Origin: Phycisphaerae bacterium
GTDB taxonomy: Bacteria; Planctomycetota; Phycisphaerae; Sedimentisphaerales; Anaerobacaceae
Length of the DNA: 64,000 bases
Direction: 5' to 3'
Assembly (NCBI GenBank): GCA_028714255.1
Contig: JAQTMR010000002.1
Coordinates: 1-64,000, forward strand
Shown: piece by piece, positions 26,841 through 35,373 of the stretch
Layout of the letters: the number at the start of each line of letters is the position of its first letter
How positions within the stretch are numbered: position 1 is the stretch's first letter
The notes under the pieces: generated by a model
What the model saw: only the letters and a program-made list of their open reading frames with translations
Told to the model about the DNA's origin: nothing
Database searches by the model: none
Translations under genes and position numbers: made by a program

Positions 26841-27473
26841 ATGCATTTTCTAATAACAGCAGGCGGAACACGCGAATATATCGACACAGTCCGCTTCATT
26901 TCCAATGCGAGCAGCGGCAAAATGGGCTACGCCCTTGCGGCAGCAGCAATCAAAGCCGGCCACAAAGCCACACTCATCAGCGCTTCGGATTTGCAGCCGC
27001 CGGTGGGAGCAAATTTCATCGGAGTTGACAGCACAGGCGAAATGTTCACCGTCGTGAAAAAACGCTTCCCAAAATGCGATTGTCTGATTATGGTAGCGGC
27101 GGTTTCGGATTATACGCCCGTTAAAAAATCGAAAACAAAAATTAAAAAAACAAAAAAGAACTTAACTATAAGATTAAAGCCAACAGTTGATATTCTTGCC
27201 TGGGCCGGCAAACATAAAAACGAGCGACGAGCCACAAGCGACGGGCCACGACTTGTCGTCGGCTTCGCCCTCGAAGATAAAGCCGTCCGAGCCGGCGCCG
27301 AGAAGAAATTAAAAGAAAAGAACCTTGATGTAATAATCGCCAACACCCCTGCTGAAATCGGCTCTGACAGCGCTGCCGTTCAAATAAAAATGCCCGGCCG
27401 GAAATGGCTCAAACTGCCGCGCGCAGCCAAAACCCAAATCGCCAAAAAAATCATCGAACTGCTGGCCTGTTAA
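26841..27473 (+). CDS. coaB: Phosphopantothenate--cysteine ligase (CoaB-type)
   Basis: About 210 aa. ITAGGTREYIDTVRFISNASSGKMGYALA is the nucleotide-binding signature of CoaB. VAAVSDYTPVK and LVVGFALEDK correspond to the catalytic Asn/Lys region and the dimer motif. The start ATG 26841 sits 13 bp after coaC in another frame, so this is a split CoaBC. Residues about 126-138 (ERRATSDGPRL) are encoded by a 7-nt-period repeat (27220-27254) inserted in frame before LVVGFALE. The last four bases overlap the convergent pyrE. Confidence 0.9.
   Translation: MHFLITAGGTREYIDTVRFISNASSGKMGYALAAAAIKAGHKATLISASDLQPPVGANFIGVDSTGEMFTVVKKRFPKCDCLIMVAAVSDYTPVKKSKTKIKKTKKNLTIRLKPTVDILAWAGKHKNERRATSDGPRLVVGFALEDKAVRAGAEKKLKEKNLDVIIANTPAEIGSDSAAVQIKMPGRKWLKLPRAAKTQIAKKIIELLAC
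27220..27254. repeat. 7-nt-period repeat inside coaB
   Basis: ACGAGCG, ACGAGCC, ACAAGCG, ACGGGCC and ACGACTT run uninterrupted; 35 nt are five heptads. It is the best copy of the ACGAGCG family in the window and is translated as part of CoaB. Confidence 0.85.
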
Positions 27474-27994
27474 TCTTTTATTCCGAGGTCGTCTTTTGTG
27501 AGGATGCTCTCGAATTCATAGCCTGCGTCTGCTATATTTTCGCCTGCGCCTTGTTTGCGGTCGATTACGCAAACTATTTTTTTGACCTTCGCGCCGGCTT
27601 CGGCAATAACCTTGGCCGCTTCGAGTACCTGCCCGCCGGTGGTGGCAATATCCTCGACAAGCAGAACTACATCGCCTTTTTTTAATACGCCTTCGATTAG
27701 TTTTCCCGTGCCGTAACCTTTTTTGCTGTTGCGGACGATTATCCAGTTCTTATTCGTCTGCATCGCCGTTGCCGCCGCCAAAGCAACGCCGCCCAGTTCG
27801 GCACCGGCTATCAGGGTAACATCGCTTGTTACATATTTCGCGAATTCCTCGCCGAGGGCTTTTAGAATGTCCGGGCAGGTCTCGAAAAGGTATTTATCGA
27901 GATAATATTTGCTTTTCTTTCCGCTGCGAAGGGGAAAATCCCCTTCGAGATACGCTGTTTCCTTGATACGTTTTATTAACTCGTCACGATTCAT
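27470..27994 (-). CDS. pyrE: Orotate phosphoribosyltransferase
   Basis: A 174-aa pyrimidine-synthesis enzyme that makes OMP from orotate and PRPP. The PRPP-binding loop VVLLVEDIATTGGQVLEAA is the type I PRTase signature with two acidic residues. The N-terminal FPLRSGKKSKYYLDKYLFE is the typical OPRT start, and VTLIAGAELGGVALAAATA forms the PPi loop. Monocistronic; 3' end overlaps coaB by 4 bp. Confidence 0.94.
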   Translation of the reverse strand: MNRDELIKRIKETAYLEGDFPLRSGKKSKYYLDKYLFETCPDILKALGEEFAKYVTSDVTLIAGAELGGVALAAATAMQTNKNWIIVRNSKKGYGTGKLIEGVLKKGDVVLLVEDIATTGGQVLEAAKVIAEAGAKVKKIVCVIDRKQGAGENIADAGYEFESILTKDDLGIKD

Positions 27995-28107
27995 ATTTTG
28001 ACCCTAAAGATAACGCATTATAATTTTGAATTCCCTCGTAAGCAAGTATTCTTTGAATCCTGCCTGGATAATGTTACATTATCCTGCGCAAGAAAAAGGT
28101 GAAACCT

Positions 28108-29217
28108 ATGGATGTGAAATCTATGCCCGCCACAGAGGGTATAAAATACGCAGGGTCAAAGCTTAAGCTCCTGCCTTACATACTCCAGATGATACAAAAA
28201 ACAGATGCCGAGACCATTCTGGACGGATTCTCGGGAACGACGCGCGTTTCGCAGGCCCTTGCAAAAACCGGCTATCAGGTTTTTTCCAACGATATCGCGG
28301 CCTGGTCCGAAGTGCTCGCAACTTGTTATCTGTTAAATAAAAAAACTCCAGCCGAGTATCAGGGGCTTATCGCTCATCTTAATTCCGTAAAACCAATCGA
28401 TGGCTGGTTCACGGAACACTACGGCGGAAAACCAAACAAGGGACGTGCTGCACAAACGGATGGACTTAAAAAACCCTGGCAGATTCACAACACAAGAAAG
28501 CTCGACGCAATCAGAGAGGAAATCGACAAACTGTCCCTGCCAGCCGTCGATAAAGCTGTGGCGCTTACCAGCCTGATTCTTGCTCTCGACGAAGTTGATA
28601 GCACGCTCGGACATTTTGTCTCATATCTGCAGGATTGGTCGCCTCGCTCTTATAAAGAGCTTGTTCTCAAAGTGCCCCGCGTGTTTATAAATGAAAAGGT
28701 GCACAAAGTCTTTCGGCGGGATGTGTTCGACCTTGCCGGCGACGTTTCCGCAGACCTTGCATACTTCGACCCGCCCTACGGCTCCAACAACGAAAAGATG
28801 CCGCCCTCACGCGTAAGGTATGCTTCGTATTATCACTTGTGGACTACGATATGCCTTAACGATAAGCCGAAATTATTCGGCAAAGCAAAACGACGCGAAG
28901 ATACGTCGGACGTGGTCGCAGGTTCGGTGTTCGAGGAATTCCGCAGAAACGGCGATGGAAAACTTATAGCCGTCGAAGCTATCGAGCGCTTAATCAAAGC
29001 TGCGAACGCCCGATGGATTCTGCTGTCGTATAGCTCCGGCGGACGCGCAACCGCCGAGGAATTAAACGAGGTGCTTACCAATTCCGGCAGGATTCTGGAC
29101 TTCGTGGAAGTGGATTATAAAAAGAACGTGATGGCTGAAATGAAATGGACAAACCAATGGTTGCGCGATTCGGCGCAGCCTCACCGGGAATTTCTTTTCC
29201 TGATTGAAAAAAAGTAA
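28108..29217 (+). CDS. D12-class N6-adenine DNA methyltransferase, orphan
   Basis: A 369-aa enzyme. Motif X-like IKYAGSKLKLLPYI, SAM motif I ILDGFSGTTRVSQALAKTG and the catalytic motif IV DPPYGSN (LAYFDPPYGSN) are in the D12/Dam order, with a target-recognition region between. ATG 28108 has AAGGTGA upstream. The neighbours are pyrE and purB, and no restriction enzyme or specificity subunit is near. It may be a solitary methyltransferase, for regulation or epigenetic marking, or the remnant of a restriction system. GC content looks like that of the neighbours. Confidence 0.85.
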   Translation: MDVKSMPATEGIKYAGSKLKLLPYILQMIQKTDAETILDGFSGTTRVSQALAKTGYQVFSNDIAAWSEVLATCYLLNKKTPAEYQGLIAHLNSVKPIDGWFTEHYGGKPNKGRAAQTDGLKKPWQIHNTRKLDAIREEIDKLSLPAVDKAVALTSLILALDEVDSTLGHFVSYLQDWSPRSYKELVLKVPRVFINEKVHKVFRRDVFDLAGDVSADLAYFDPPYGSNNEKMPPSRVRYASYYHLWTTICLNDKPKLFGKAKRREDTSDVVAGSVFEEFRRNGDGKLIAVEAIERLIKAANARWILLSYSSGGRATAEELNEVLTNSGRILDFVEVDYKKNVMAEMKWTNQWLRDSAQPHREFLFLIEKK

Positions 29218-29228
29218 CCGGTTAGCAA

Positions 29229-30662
29229 TTACACCTTAAGGTCAACTTTCCGGTTTAGCCCTGCTCGGTACTTTCGGATTACTGGAGCAACGACTTCTTT
29301 TACAAACCCATCGACCTGCTGCGGCGCCCTGCCGACATAATCTTTCGGATTCAGTACCTTTTTGAAATCCACCTTCGCAAAAGCGGGGTCGCCTTTGAGC
29401 CGGCCTATTAAATCATTAGGCCTGCCGAACTTTTTGACCTGCTCGGAGGCCTCGTGCGAATGGACTCTTATTCTTTCGTGAACCTTCTGCCTGTCGCCGC
29501 CCGCTTTGACCACAGCCATTAAGATATTTTCGGTGGCCATAAAGGGAAGCTCCGCAGCGACGTGCGCCGCTATAACCTTCGGATAAACGACAAGACCATC
29601 TAATACATTAGTCAAAATTTCGAGAATGCCATCAACGGCCAGAAATGTCTCTGGAATAACAACCCTTCTGTTGGCAGAATCGTCGAGCGTCCTTTCGAGC
29701 CACTGCTCCGAAGCGGTCATCTGCGGACTGGAGGCAAGACTCAATACTAATCTGCTAAGGGCCGTTACCCTTTCGCAGCGCATCGGATTTCTCTTATAAG
29801 CCATCGCCGAGGAACCGACCTGAGATTTTTCAAATGGCTCTTCAATCTCTTTCAGGTTCGCCAGCAGCCGAAGGTCGTTGCATAATTTATGTGCCGATTG
29901 TGCTATTGACGCCAGTGAGTTTACAACAAGCGAATCAACCTTTCGCAGATAGGTTTGGCCGGTAACGGCGCAGGTTGTTTTGAAACCGAAAGCGGCGGCA
30001 ACCATTTTGTCCAGACGCTGGACCTTTTTCTGGTTACCGTCGAACAACGCTAAAAAAGACGCCTGTGTCCCCGTGGTGCCCTTGATTCCCCTAAACGGCA
30101 GCTTGTCTAATCGATGCTCGATTTCTTCGAGGTCCATCGCAAATTCATAACACCACATCGTCGCGCGTTTGCCTACCGTAGTCAGTTGTGCCGGCTGATA
30201 GTGTGTAAAACCGAGGCTCGGCAGCGCGCGGTATTTTTTGGCGAATTTAGCCAACAGGTTAATTACGGCTGCGAGCTTGCCCGCGGTGATTCGCAGGCCA
30301 TCTCGAATGATAATCAAATCGGCGTTGTCGGTGATGTCGCAGCTTGTCGCACCAAGGTGGATTATCGGCGCAGCCTTCGGCGCAGCTTCGCCGAACGTGT
30401 GAATATGGGCCATAACATCGTGGCGAAATTTCTTCTCATAACCGGCCGCCTTGTTGAAATTGATATCGTCAAGATGACGGGCCATTTCGCTGATTTGCAC
30501 CTGGCTGATTTTCAGCCCGAGTTTTCTTTGTGCTTTTGCAAGTTCCAGCCAAAGCCGACGCCAAGTGATGAATTTTTTCTGCGGCCCGAATAACTCGGCC
30601 ATTTCCTTCGACGCGTTTCTCTCGACCAGCGGACTTGTGTAGATGGTTTTATTGTCTGCCAT
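29229..30662 (-). CDS. purB: Adenylosuccinate lyase
   Basis: A 477-aa fumarase-superfamily enzyme acting twice in purine synthesis. The signature loop GSSAMAYKRNPMRCE (about residues 285-299) is intact, as are HLGATSCDITDNADLI, GFTHYQPAQLTTVGKR and GTTGTQASF. The layout (extended N-terminus, GSSAMAYKRNP form) is like the longer ADSL group rather than B. subtilis PurB. Convergent with the methyltransferase, 11 bp apart. Confidence 0.95.
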   Translation of the reverse strand: MADNKTIYTSPLVERNASKEMAELFGPQKKFITWRRLWLELAKAQRKLGLKISQVQISEMARHLDDINFNKAAGYEKKFRHDVMAHIHTFGEAAPKAAPIIHLGATSCDITDNADLIIIRDGLRITAGKLAAVINLLAKFAKKYRALPSLGFTHYQPAQLTTVGKRATMWCYEFAMDLEEIEHRLDKLPFRGIKGTTGTQASFLALFDGNQKKVQRLDKMVAAAFGFKTTCAVTGQTYLRKVDSLVVNSLASIAQSAHKLCNDLRLLANLKEIEEPFEKSQVGSSAMAYKRNPMRCERVTALSRLVLSLASSPQMTASEQWLERTLDDSANRRVVIPETFLAVDGILEILTNVLDGLVVYPKVIAAHVAAELPFMATENILMAVVKAGGDRQKVHERIRVHSHEASEQVKKFGRPNDLIGRLKGDPAFAKVDFKKVLNPKDYVGRAPQQVDGFVKEVVAPVIRKYRAGLNRKVDLKV

Positions 30663-30809
30663 TTTTTGCTCCCTGCACGGATTAACTTAGCACGGGTTAA
30701 TACTGTTTATAATTCATTATCATCGTTTCTGAGCATCCAACAGCATATTATGATTTCAGGCGTTTATCAATACTTTTGTTGCCTGCCGGCCTGATAAGAC
30801 CCCAGCCCG

Positions 30810-30838
30810 TTGATACTTTTACCGATTTTTGTTATGAT
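30810..30838 (+). promoter_or_regulatory. Sigma-70-type promoter
   Basis: TTGATA (30810-30815), 17-bp spacer, TATGAT (30833-30838), 44 bp before the peptidase-MA-like gene. Confidence 0.55.
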
Positions 30839-30882
30839 AGATTTGGCCGATAAACCAAGCAGTCATTTTTGAGCAAGACCCT

Positions 30883-31800
30883 ATGAAACCCAAAGCTGTT
30901 ATAGTCTGGCTTTTATTTTCCCTCGGCGGCATCGCCGGCGCAGCAAACTCTAACTCCTACGAGTCGGGAATTTGTATATTCGCCCTGCACAATTACAAGC
31001 TCGCCCCGCACGTCGAAAGGGCCATCGTCTTCGGCGTCTCAAGAATACTCGATACGTACAAAGACACCTTCGGCTTTTCTTTCCCCGATAATTTCAAGAT
31101 GAAAGTTGTTATTTTCGGCGACGAAGATGATTTCCTGAAATATCAAAAAAAGCAGCTTGGCCTGGTTATTTCCGAGACAGGATATTGCTCCGGCAGACAT
31201 CTCGAAACAGTCGTCCTGCAGAGAAAAAACACAAAGAAAACAGAAGACGCAAAGGAAATGGTCGCGGTAGTCTTCCACGAAGCAAACCATCTCATATTGA
31301 TGCACTGTGTCCCCCGCTGTCCAATGTGGGCCAACGAAGGTCTCTCCGAATACTTCGAAGGCCTGAACGTATTCGGGGAAAATCGCCGCGTTTATCTCGA
31401 GGAGAGTCGCAGTAAATGGTGCAAATACTGGGTCAAAAAAGGCTTTCCGATAGAGCTCGACAAATATCTCAGCCTAAGCTACGACGACTGGATGAAGTTT
31501 AGAAATAAAGATGGTAACGCCGCGTACACCATCGGCTATTCCCTCGTATATTTTATGATGTCACGCAGCGACACCGAAGGAATCCTAAAAGAACTTCTAT
31601 GGGGATTCAAAAGAACCGGCGATGACACCGATTCGATAAAAATCATTAACGAGCATTACCCCGGCGGCCTGGAAAAACTCGAGAGGAACTGGCGGGAATG
31701 GATACCAAAAGCCCGGTCATATCGGCCGCTTCGCGCCCTTAGAGAAGAAGCTGAAAAAGCAAAAGAGGATTCCCCTGTCGAGGAACCTAACGAAAATTAA
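30883..31800 (+). CDS. Secreted gluzincin-type metallopeptidase (DUF1570/peptidase MA-like)
   Basis: A 305-aa protein. A signal peptide (AVIVWLLFSLGGIAGAANS) precedes a zincin domain. The zinc motif is HEANH (residues 132-136, VVFHEANHLILMHC), with the downstream Glu-containing helix NEGLSEYFEGL (151-161). A later YTIGYSLVYFMM helix fits DUF1570/peptidase MA proteins that are abundant in planctomycetes. Both His and the catalytic Glu are present, so activity is plausible. A charged C-terminal tail (EEAEKAKEDSPVEEPNEN) follows. Substrate unknown. Confidence 0.8.
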   Translation: MKPKAVIVWLLFSLGGIAGAANSNSYESGICIFALHNYKLAPHVERAIVFGVSRILDTYKDTFGFSFPDNFKMKVVIFGDEDDFLKYQKKQLGLVISETGYCSGRHLETVVLQRKNTKKTEDAKEMVAVVFHEANHLILMHCVPRCPMWANEGLSEYFEGLNVFGENRRVYLEESRSKWCKYWVKKGFPIELDKYLSLSYDDWMKFRNKDGNAAYTIGYSLVYFMMSRSDTEGILKELLWGFKRTGDDTDSIKIINEHYPGGLEKLERNWREWIPKARSYRPLRALREEAEKAKEDSPVEEPNEN

Positions 31801-31854
31801 ATTTGGCAGAAAGTTCCGCCTAAATCAACAGGAACGCTTTTCATCGGTGCCGAT

Positions 31855-32553
31855 TTAATGATACCCAGCTCCGGGATATAATATATTAAGTGCAAGTGTA
31901 TGAATAGGGTCAAAGACAGGACTAAAAACCTGCCAGGCAATAATCAATCCCATTATTCTATACGCCGGCTGATACAGAAGGGCTTCATAACGTCCCGCAG
32001 CACGGTCGCTCAGGAAAAATAGCAGTATATTACTTCCATCAAGAGGCGGCAGTGGAATCAGATTAAAAACCAACAAAATCAGATTCAGCGAAAAAAGGAT
32101 ACTTACAACTACCGCCGCAGAGTTCGCCAACCCTAAAACGCCTGCTTCGGTAACCTTAGTGAAAGTGCTTGCTTCGGGAGGATGGAAAAAACCCAAAAGC
32201 ATCCCGCCCCGAATTATCAGAGCCGCCAATAAGACAAGAACCAAATTTGCCGCCGGGCCGGCCAGGGACATCAATGCCGCCCTTTTCCTGTTGTTCATCG
32301 CCCAGTATGGGTCAAATGGCGCACTGGCCCAGCCTATCATCCAGCCGGAAAGCAAAAACGAAACTATAGGAACAACTACCATACCAAAAGGGCTTCTTCT
32401 GATATGCGGCACGGGGTCTAAAGTGACCAGGCCGTGATGGTGTGCGGTAGGGTCGCCCAGCTTTACAGCGGCGAATCCGTGGCACGCTTCGTGAAAAGTC
32501 ACGGAAACTATAAAAACCACATACCATATCATTCCAAGGGCAACATAATCCAT
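31855..32553 (-). CDS. Site-2 protease family membrane metallopeptidase (M50)
   Basis: A 232-aa polytopic protein. The HExxH motif HEACH (residues 21-25) lies in the first helix (VSVTFHEACHGFAAVKLGDPTAHHHGLVTLDPVPHI). The second motif, NLIPLPPLDGSNIL, supplies the metal-binding Asp. This is the small FtsH-less rhomboid-like S2P subgroup without PDZ. It would cleave within membranes; the target is unknown. It lies 4 bp after trxB on the same strand. Confidence 0.88.
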   Translation of the reverse strand: MDYVALGMIWYVVFIVSVTFHEACHGFAAVKLGDPTAHHHGLVTLDPVPHIRRSPFGMVVVPIVSFLLSGWMIGWASAPFDPYWAMNNRKRAALMSLAGPAANLVLVLLAALIIRGGMLLGFFHPPEASTFTKVTEAGVLGLANSAAVVVSILFSLNLILLVFNLIPLPPLDGSNILLFFLSDRAAGRYEALLYQPAYRIMGLIIAWQVFSPVFDPIHTLALNILYPGAGYH

Positions 32554-32556
32554 CGC

Positions 32557-33552
32557 TTACCATCCGCCCGGCTGGAGTATATCGCTGACTGTCTCGTTCC
32601 ACCACTTCGGGTCCCTGAAATATTGTTTCTGCATCATCGCCGCAACGACTCCGTCACCCACCGCCGTGGCCAGCTGCATCGCCGCTCCGACCCGACAGTC
32701 ACCTGCCGCGAATACGCCGGGCACCTTCGTGCGAAGATACGCGCAGTCGCACTTGATGAATCCTTTCTCGGTCAGCTCCACGAAGCCTTTCAAAAAGCCG
32801 GTGTTCGGCACCATACCCACAAATATAAATACACCGTCACAGGGATAACTTTCTTCTTCGCCGGTCTTCACATTTTTGAGTTTGGCCGACTGGACCTTTC
32901 CTTCGCCTTCTATGGCTGTTGCAACGGTGCTGTATTTTATAATCAAATTGGAATTCGGCTCGTTTGTCTTTGCCAAAAGCTCTTCCTGTAAAACTTTGGT
33001 CGCCCTGAACTCGTCCCTGCGGTGTATCAATGTCACCTTGTCGGCGAATTTGGTCAGATGCAGTGTTTCCTCCAGCGAGGTGTTGCCCCCGCCGACGGCG
33101 ACGATTTGTTTGCCCTTGAAAAACGGCGCATCACAGGTTCCGCAATAACTGACGCCTGCGCCGGCGTTGCGGAATTCCTCTTCGCCGGGGACGCCGAGCC
33201 TGCGATAATCGCTGCCCGGAGCCAGAATAACGGCCCTTGCGGTATATTTGTCCTCATCACAGCAAATCTCGATTTTGCCGTCCGGTAGTTTCTTCAAAGA
33301 GGTAACTTCGCTGCTGGTTTTTATTTCCGCCCCGAAGCTCTCGGCTTGTTTCTGCATCCGCTCAATCAGGCCCGGGCCGTCTATCCGCTCAATGCCGGGG
33401 TAATTTTCTATCCTGTCCGTGGTATTGATTTGCCCGCCGGGCATAAGTTTTTCGAGCACAAGAGTTTTCAATCTGTCACGAGACGCGTAAAGTGCCGCCC
33501 CCAGCCCGGCCGGGCCCGCGCCGATTATAATACAATCATAAGACTCCGACAT
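32557..33552 (-). CDS. trxB: Thioredoxin-disulfide reductase
   Basis: A 331-aa flavoprotein. The FAD motif IIIGAGPAGLGAALYASRD, redox centre YCGTCDAPFF (CxxC with Thr-Gly in place of the usual Ala-Thr order), NADPH motif AVGGGNTSLEE, and the C-terminal FAD motif GVFAAGDCR are all in order. ATG 33552 has AAGGGG upstream; a GTG at 33561 is an alternative. Its stop lies 4 bp before the M50 peptidase. No thioredoxin gene is adjacent. Confidence 0.93.
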   Translation of the reverse strand: MSESYDCIIIGAGPAGLGAALYASRDRLKTLVLEKLMPGGQINTTDRIENYPGIERIDGPGLIERMQKQAESFGAEIKTSSEVTSLKKLPDGKIEICCDEDKYTARAVILAPGSDYRRLGVPGEEEFRNAGAGVSYCGTCDAPFFKGKQIVAVGGGNTSLEETLHLTKFADKVTLIHRRDEFRATKVLQEELLAKTNEPNSNLIIKYSTVATAIEGEGKVQSAKLKNVKTGEEESYPCDGVFIFVGMVPNTGFLKGFVELTEKGFIKCDCAYLRTKVPGVFAAGDCRVGAAMQLATAVGDGVVAAMMQKQYFRDPKWWNETVSDILQPGGW

Positions 33553-33617
33553 AACAAACACCCCTTAGAATTCAGTTGTCAATTTATCACGCAATCAAAT
33601 GCGATTTGCAAACAATG

Positions 33618-35120
33618 TTATTTACTATCTTCCTGCGGCTGCTCTCCCTCCGACATCTCACCCTCCTGCTGCAAGGCTCCTCTTGCGGAACTTTGTAAAA
33701 TATAACTGCCCTGTTCGGGAAATTCTTTTAATAAGTTTTCTGTGCTGGTGCGTTCGAGGATATATATGTTTTCATGCCGGAGCAATATTCTCAAAACCTG
33801 CATTTGACCGTCAAGATACACCTGCTCGGAAAAACCCCGCCCGTCCAGAAGCTCTATACTGAAGACATGGGCCGGCTCTTCTCCGGCGACATCGATTCCG
33901 CCGCTTTGATTTTGTGAATCAAAAGAATTCGGCGTTTCGGCCCGGCGAATACACGCCGGTATAATCTCGCCATCGGCCTCGATTATATCCACAAGGATTT
34001 CTTTTAGGTCGCTATCGAGCATTTGGCTGAAAATAAACTCGCTCAAAACATCCGGCATCGCGGCAGGGCCGATTTGGTAATTTTTTTCTTCGACCCGCCG
34101 GCTGAATTGCTTAACGGTCATAATTCCATCTTTGCCGACTATCTCCGTACCGCCTCTGCCGCCCGGCCGGCTGGTCCTGCCCCGCCAGATAAATTCGCTG
34201 AAGCTGTTATCGCTTTGAAAAAATGCCGCCTGTTCCTGCCCGTACCGCCCGCCAATATAGTAAAAACTTCCCGCCGTTATATTCAATTGAGCTTCCGGCT
34301 CCACATCGGCTTGCGGCTTTTCCGCCAAACGGGAATCCATCACTTCCATCGCAAATCCGATGGTGCTTTCCTTCTCATCTTTAATCAGAAAAAAGATTTC
34401 CCGGCCGTCGCCTTGCGGGCTTTTCGCAGAAAGGTCACTATCCGCAAAACGGGGGCTCAAAAAACTTTCAAGCCCCTTGTTTTTAATTTCCGAGACTATT
34501 TTGCCGCCGGCCTCGAGCATCCGGTTATCCGTGAATTCTAAACCGCCGGCAACAGCCTTGAAAATCTCCTCCGCCATGCCGGCATCGCCCACAGCCTGAT
34601 GCACCTCAATATCAAGCCGACGGTTGTTCGGCAACTGTACGACACCGACAAACGTGTGGAACTGCGTTTTTGATTTTTCTATACGCGCCCAATCAATCGC
34701 CGGAACACCCCTGCCTTGCGAACCTTCCGCAGCCCCGCCTGTTTCGATTCGGCCTGTTTCGGCAACAGTGCCGCCAACTTCAGAAGCCTTTTCCTCGAAC
34801 AGCACTTCCGGGGCAGCCTTTTCGGCCGCCAGCAAATACCGGCAGGAAACCAGGGTGGTTATACTGCTGGAACCCGAGGCTAAAAAACTGCCCAAAGCGA
34901 AGGAGCTTTGCTCGTATTTCCATTGCTTCTCGGTTTGCCAGCCATTTCCCATCGGCATACAAACCGATAAGCCCGCAAACTCCAGTTTTATCGGGCCAGA
35001 GAGCACAATGGCAGACTTCCAGAGGACTACGAAGCGTGCTATCAGCAGGGCTGCGATAAAAAGGCCAAAAAATGCTGCTTTATTTGCCCAATATGTTTTC
35101 TTTTTATAAGTTCCGTTCAT
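33618..35120 (-). CDS. Membrane-anchored hypothetical protein
   Basis: A 500-aa protein. One N-terminal transmembrane helix (AAFFGLFIAALLIARFVVLW) is followed by a large presumably extracytoplasmic region. This contains CMPMGNGWQTEKQW..., DGREIFFLIKDEKESTIGFAMEVMDSRL and YYIGGRYGQEQAAFFQSDNSFSEFIWRG, and ends in a Gln/Glu-rich tail. The pattern suggests beta-rich domains. No catalytic motif or family is recognised. 57 bp upstream of trxB on the same strand, so it may begin that operon. Confidence 0.6.
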   Translation of the reverse strand: MNGTYKKKTYWANKAAFFGLFIAALLIARFVVLWKSAIVLSGPIKLEFAGLSVCMPMGNGWQTEKQWKYEQSSFALGSFLASGSSSITTLVSCRYLLAAEKAAPEVLFEEKASEVGGTVAETGRIETGGAAEGSQGRGVPAIDWARIEKSKTQFHTFVGVVQLPNNRRLDIEVHQAVGDAGMAEEIFKAVAGGLEFTDNRMLEAGGKIVSEIKNKGLESFLSPRFADSDLSAKSPQGDGREIFFLIKDEKESTIGFAMEVMDSRLAEKPQADVEPEAQLNITAGSFYYIGGRYGQEQAAFFQSDNSFSEFIWRGRTSRPGGRGGTEIVGKDGIMTVKQFSRRVEEKNYQIGPAAMPDVLSEFIFSQMLDSDLKEILVDIIEADGEIIPACIRRAETPNSFDSQNQSGGIDVAGEEPAHVFSIELLDGRGFSEQVYLDGQMQVLRILLRHENIYILERTSTENLLKEFPEQGSYILQSSARGALQQEGEMSEGEQPQEDSK

Positions 35121-35373
35121 AAATAAAGCGAAAATTTCATTACTAACACTAATTTCGGAAAAGCATATCCGCCTAGGGCAGATTTTGCAACTACGTATTG
35201 CCTATCAGCTCTTTATTCACCTGCCGGCGTATTAAAAACAGATAGACTCACCGCAAAACAGCAAATTTAGGCCCTGTTCTCATAAAATTACAGGTATTAT
35301 GAATTTTGCCTAAAATTAATTTTGTTTATTGCCGATTTACATATATGCTTTACGAAGGGAGCCACAGTTCGAT

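Noticed and set aside
33618-35120. Plus-strand frames within the 500-aa gene (e.g. 34023-34541)
   Set aside because: They are antisense shadows with low-complexity residues and no SD; the minus frame is longer and has a clear membrane anchor.
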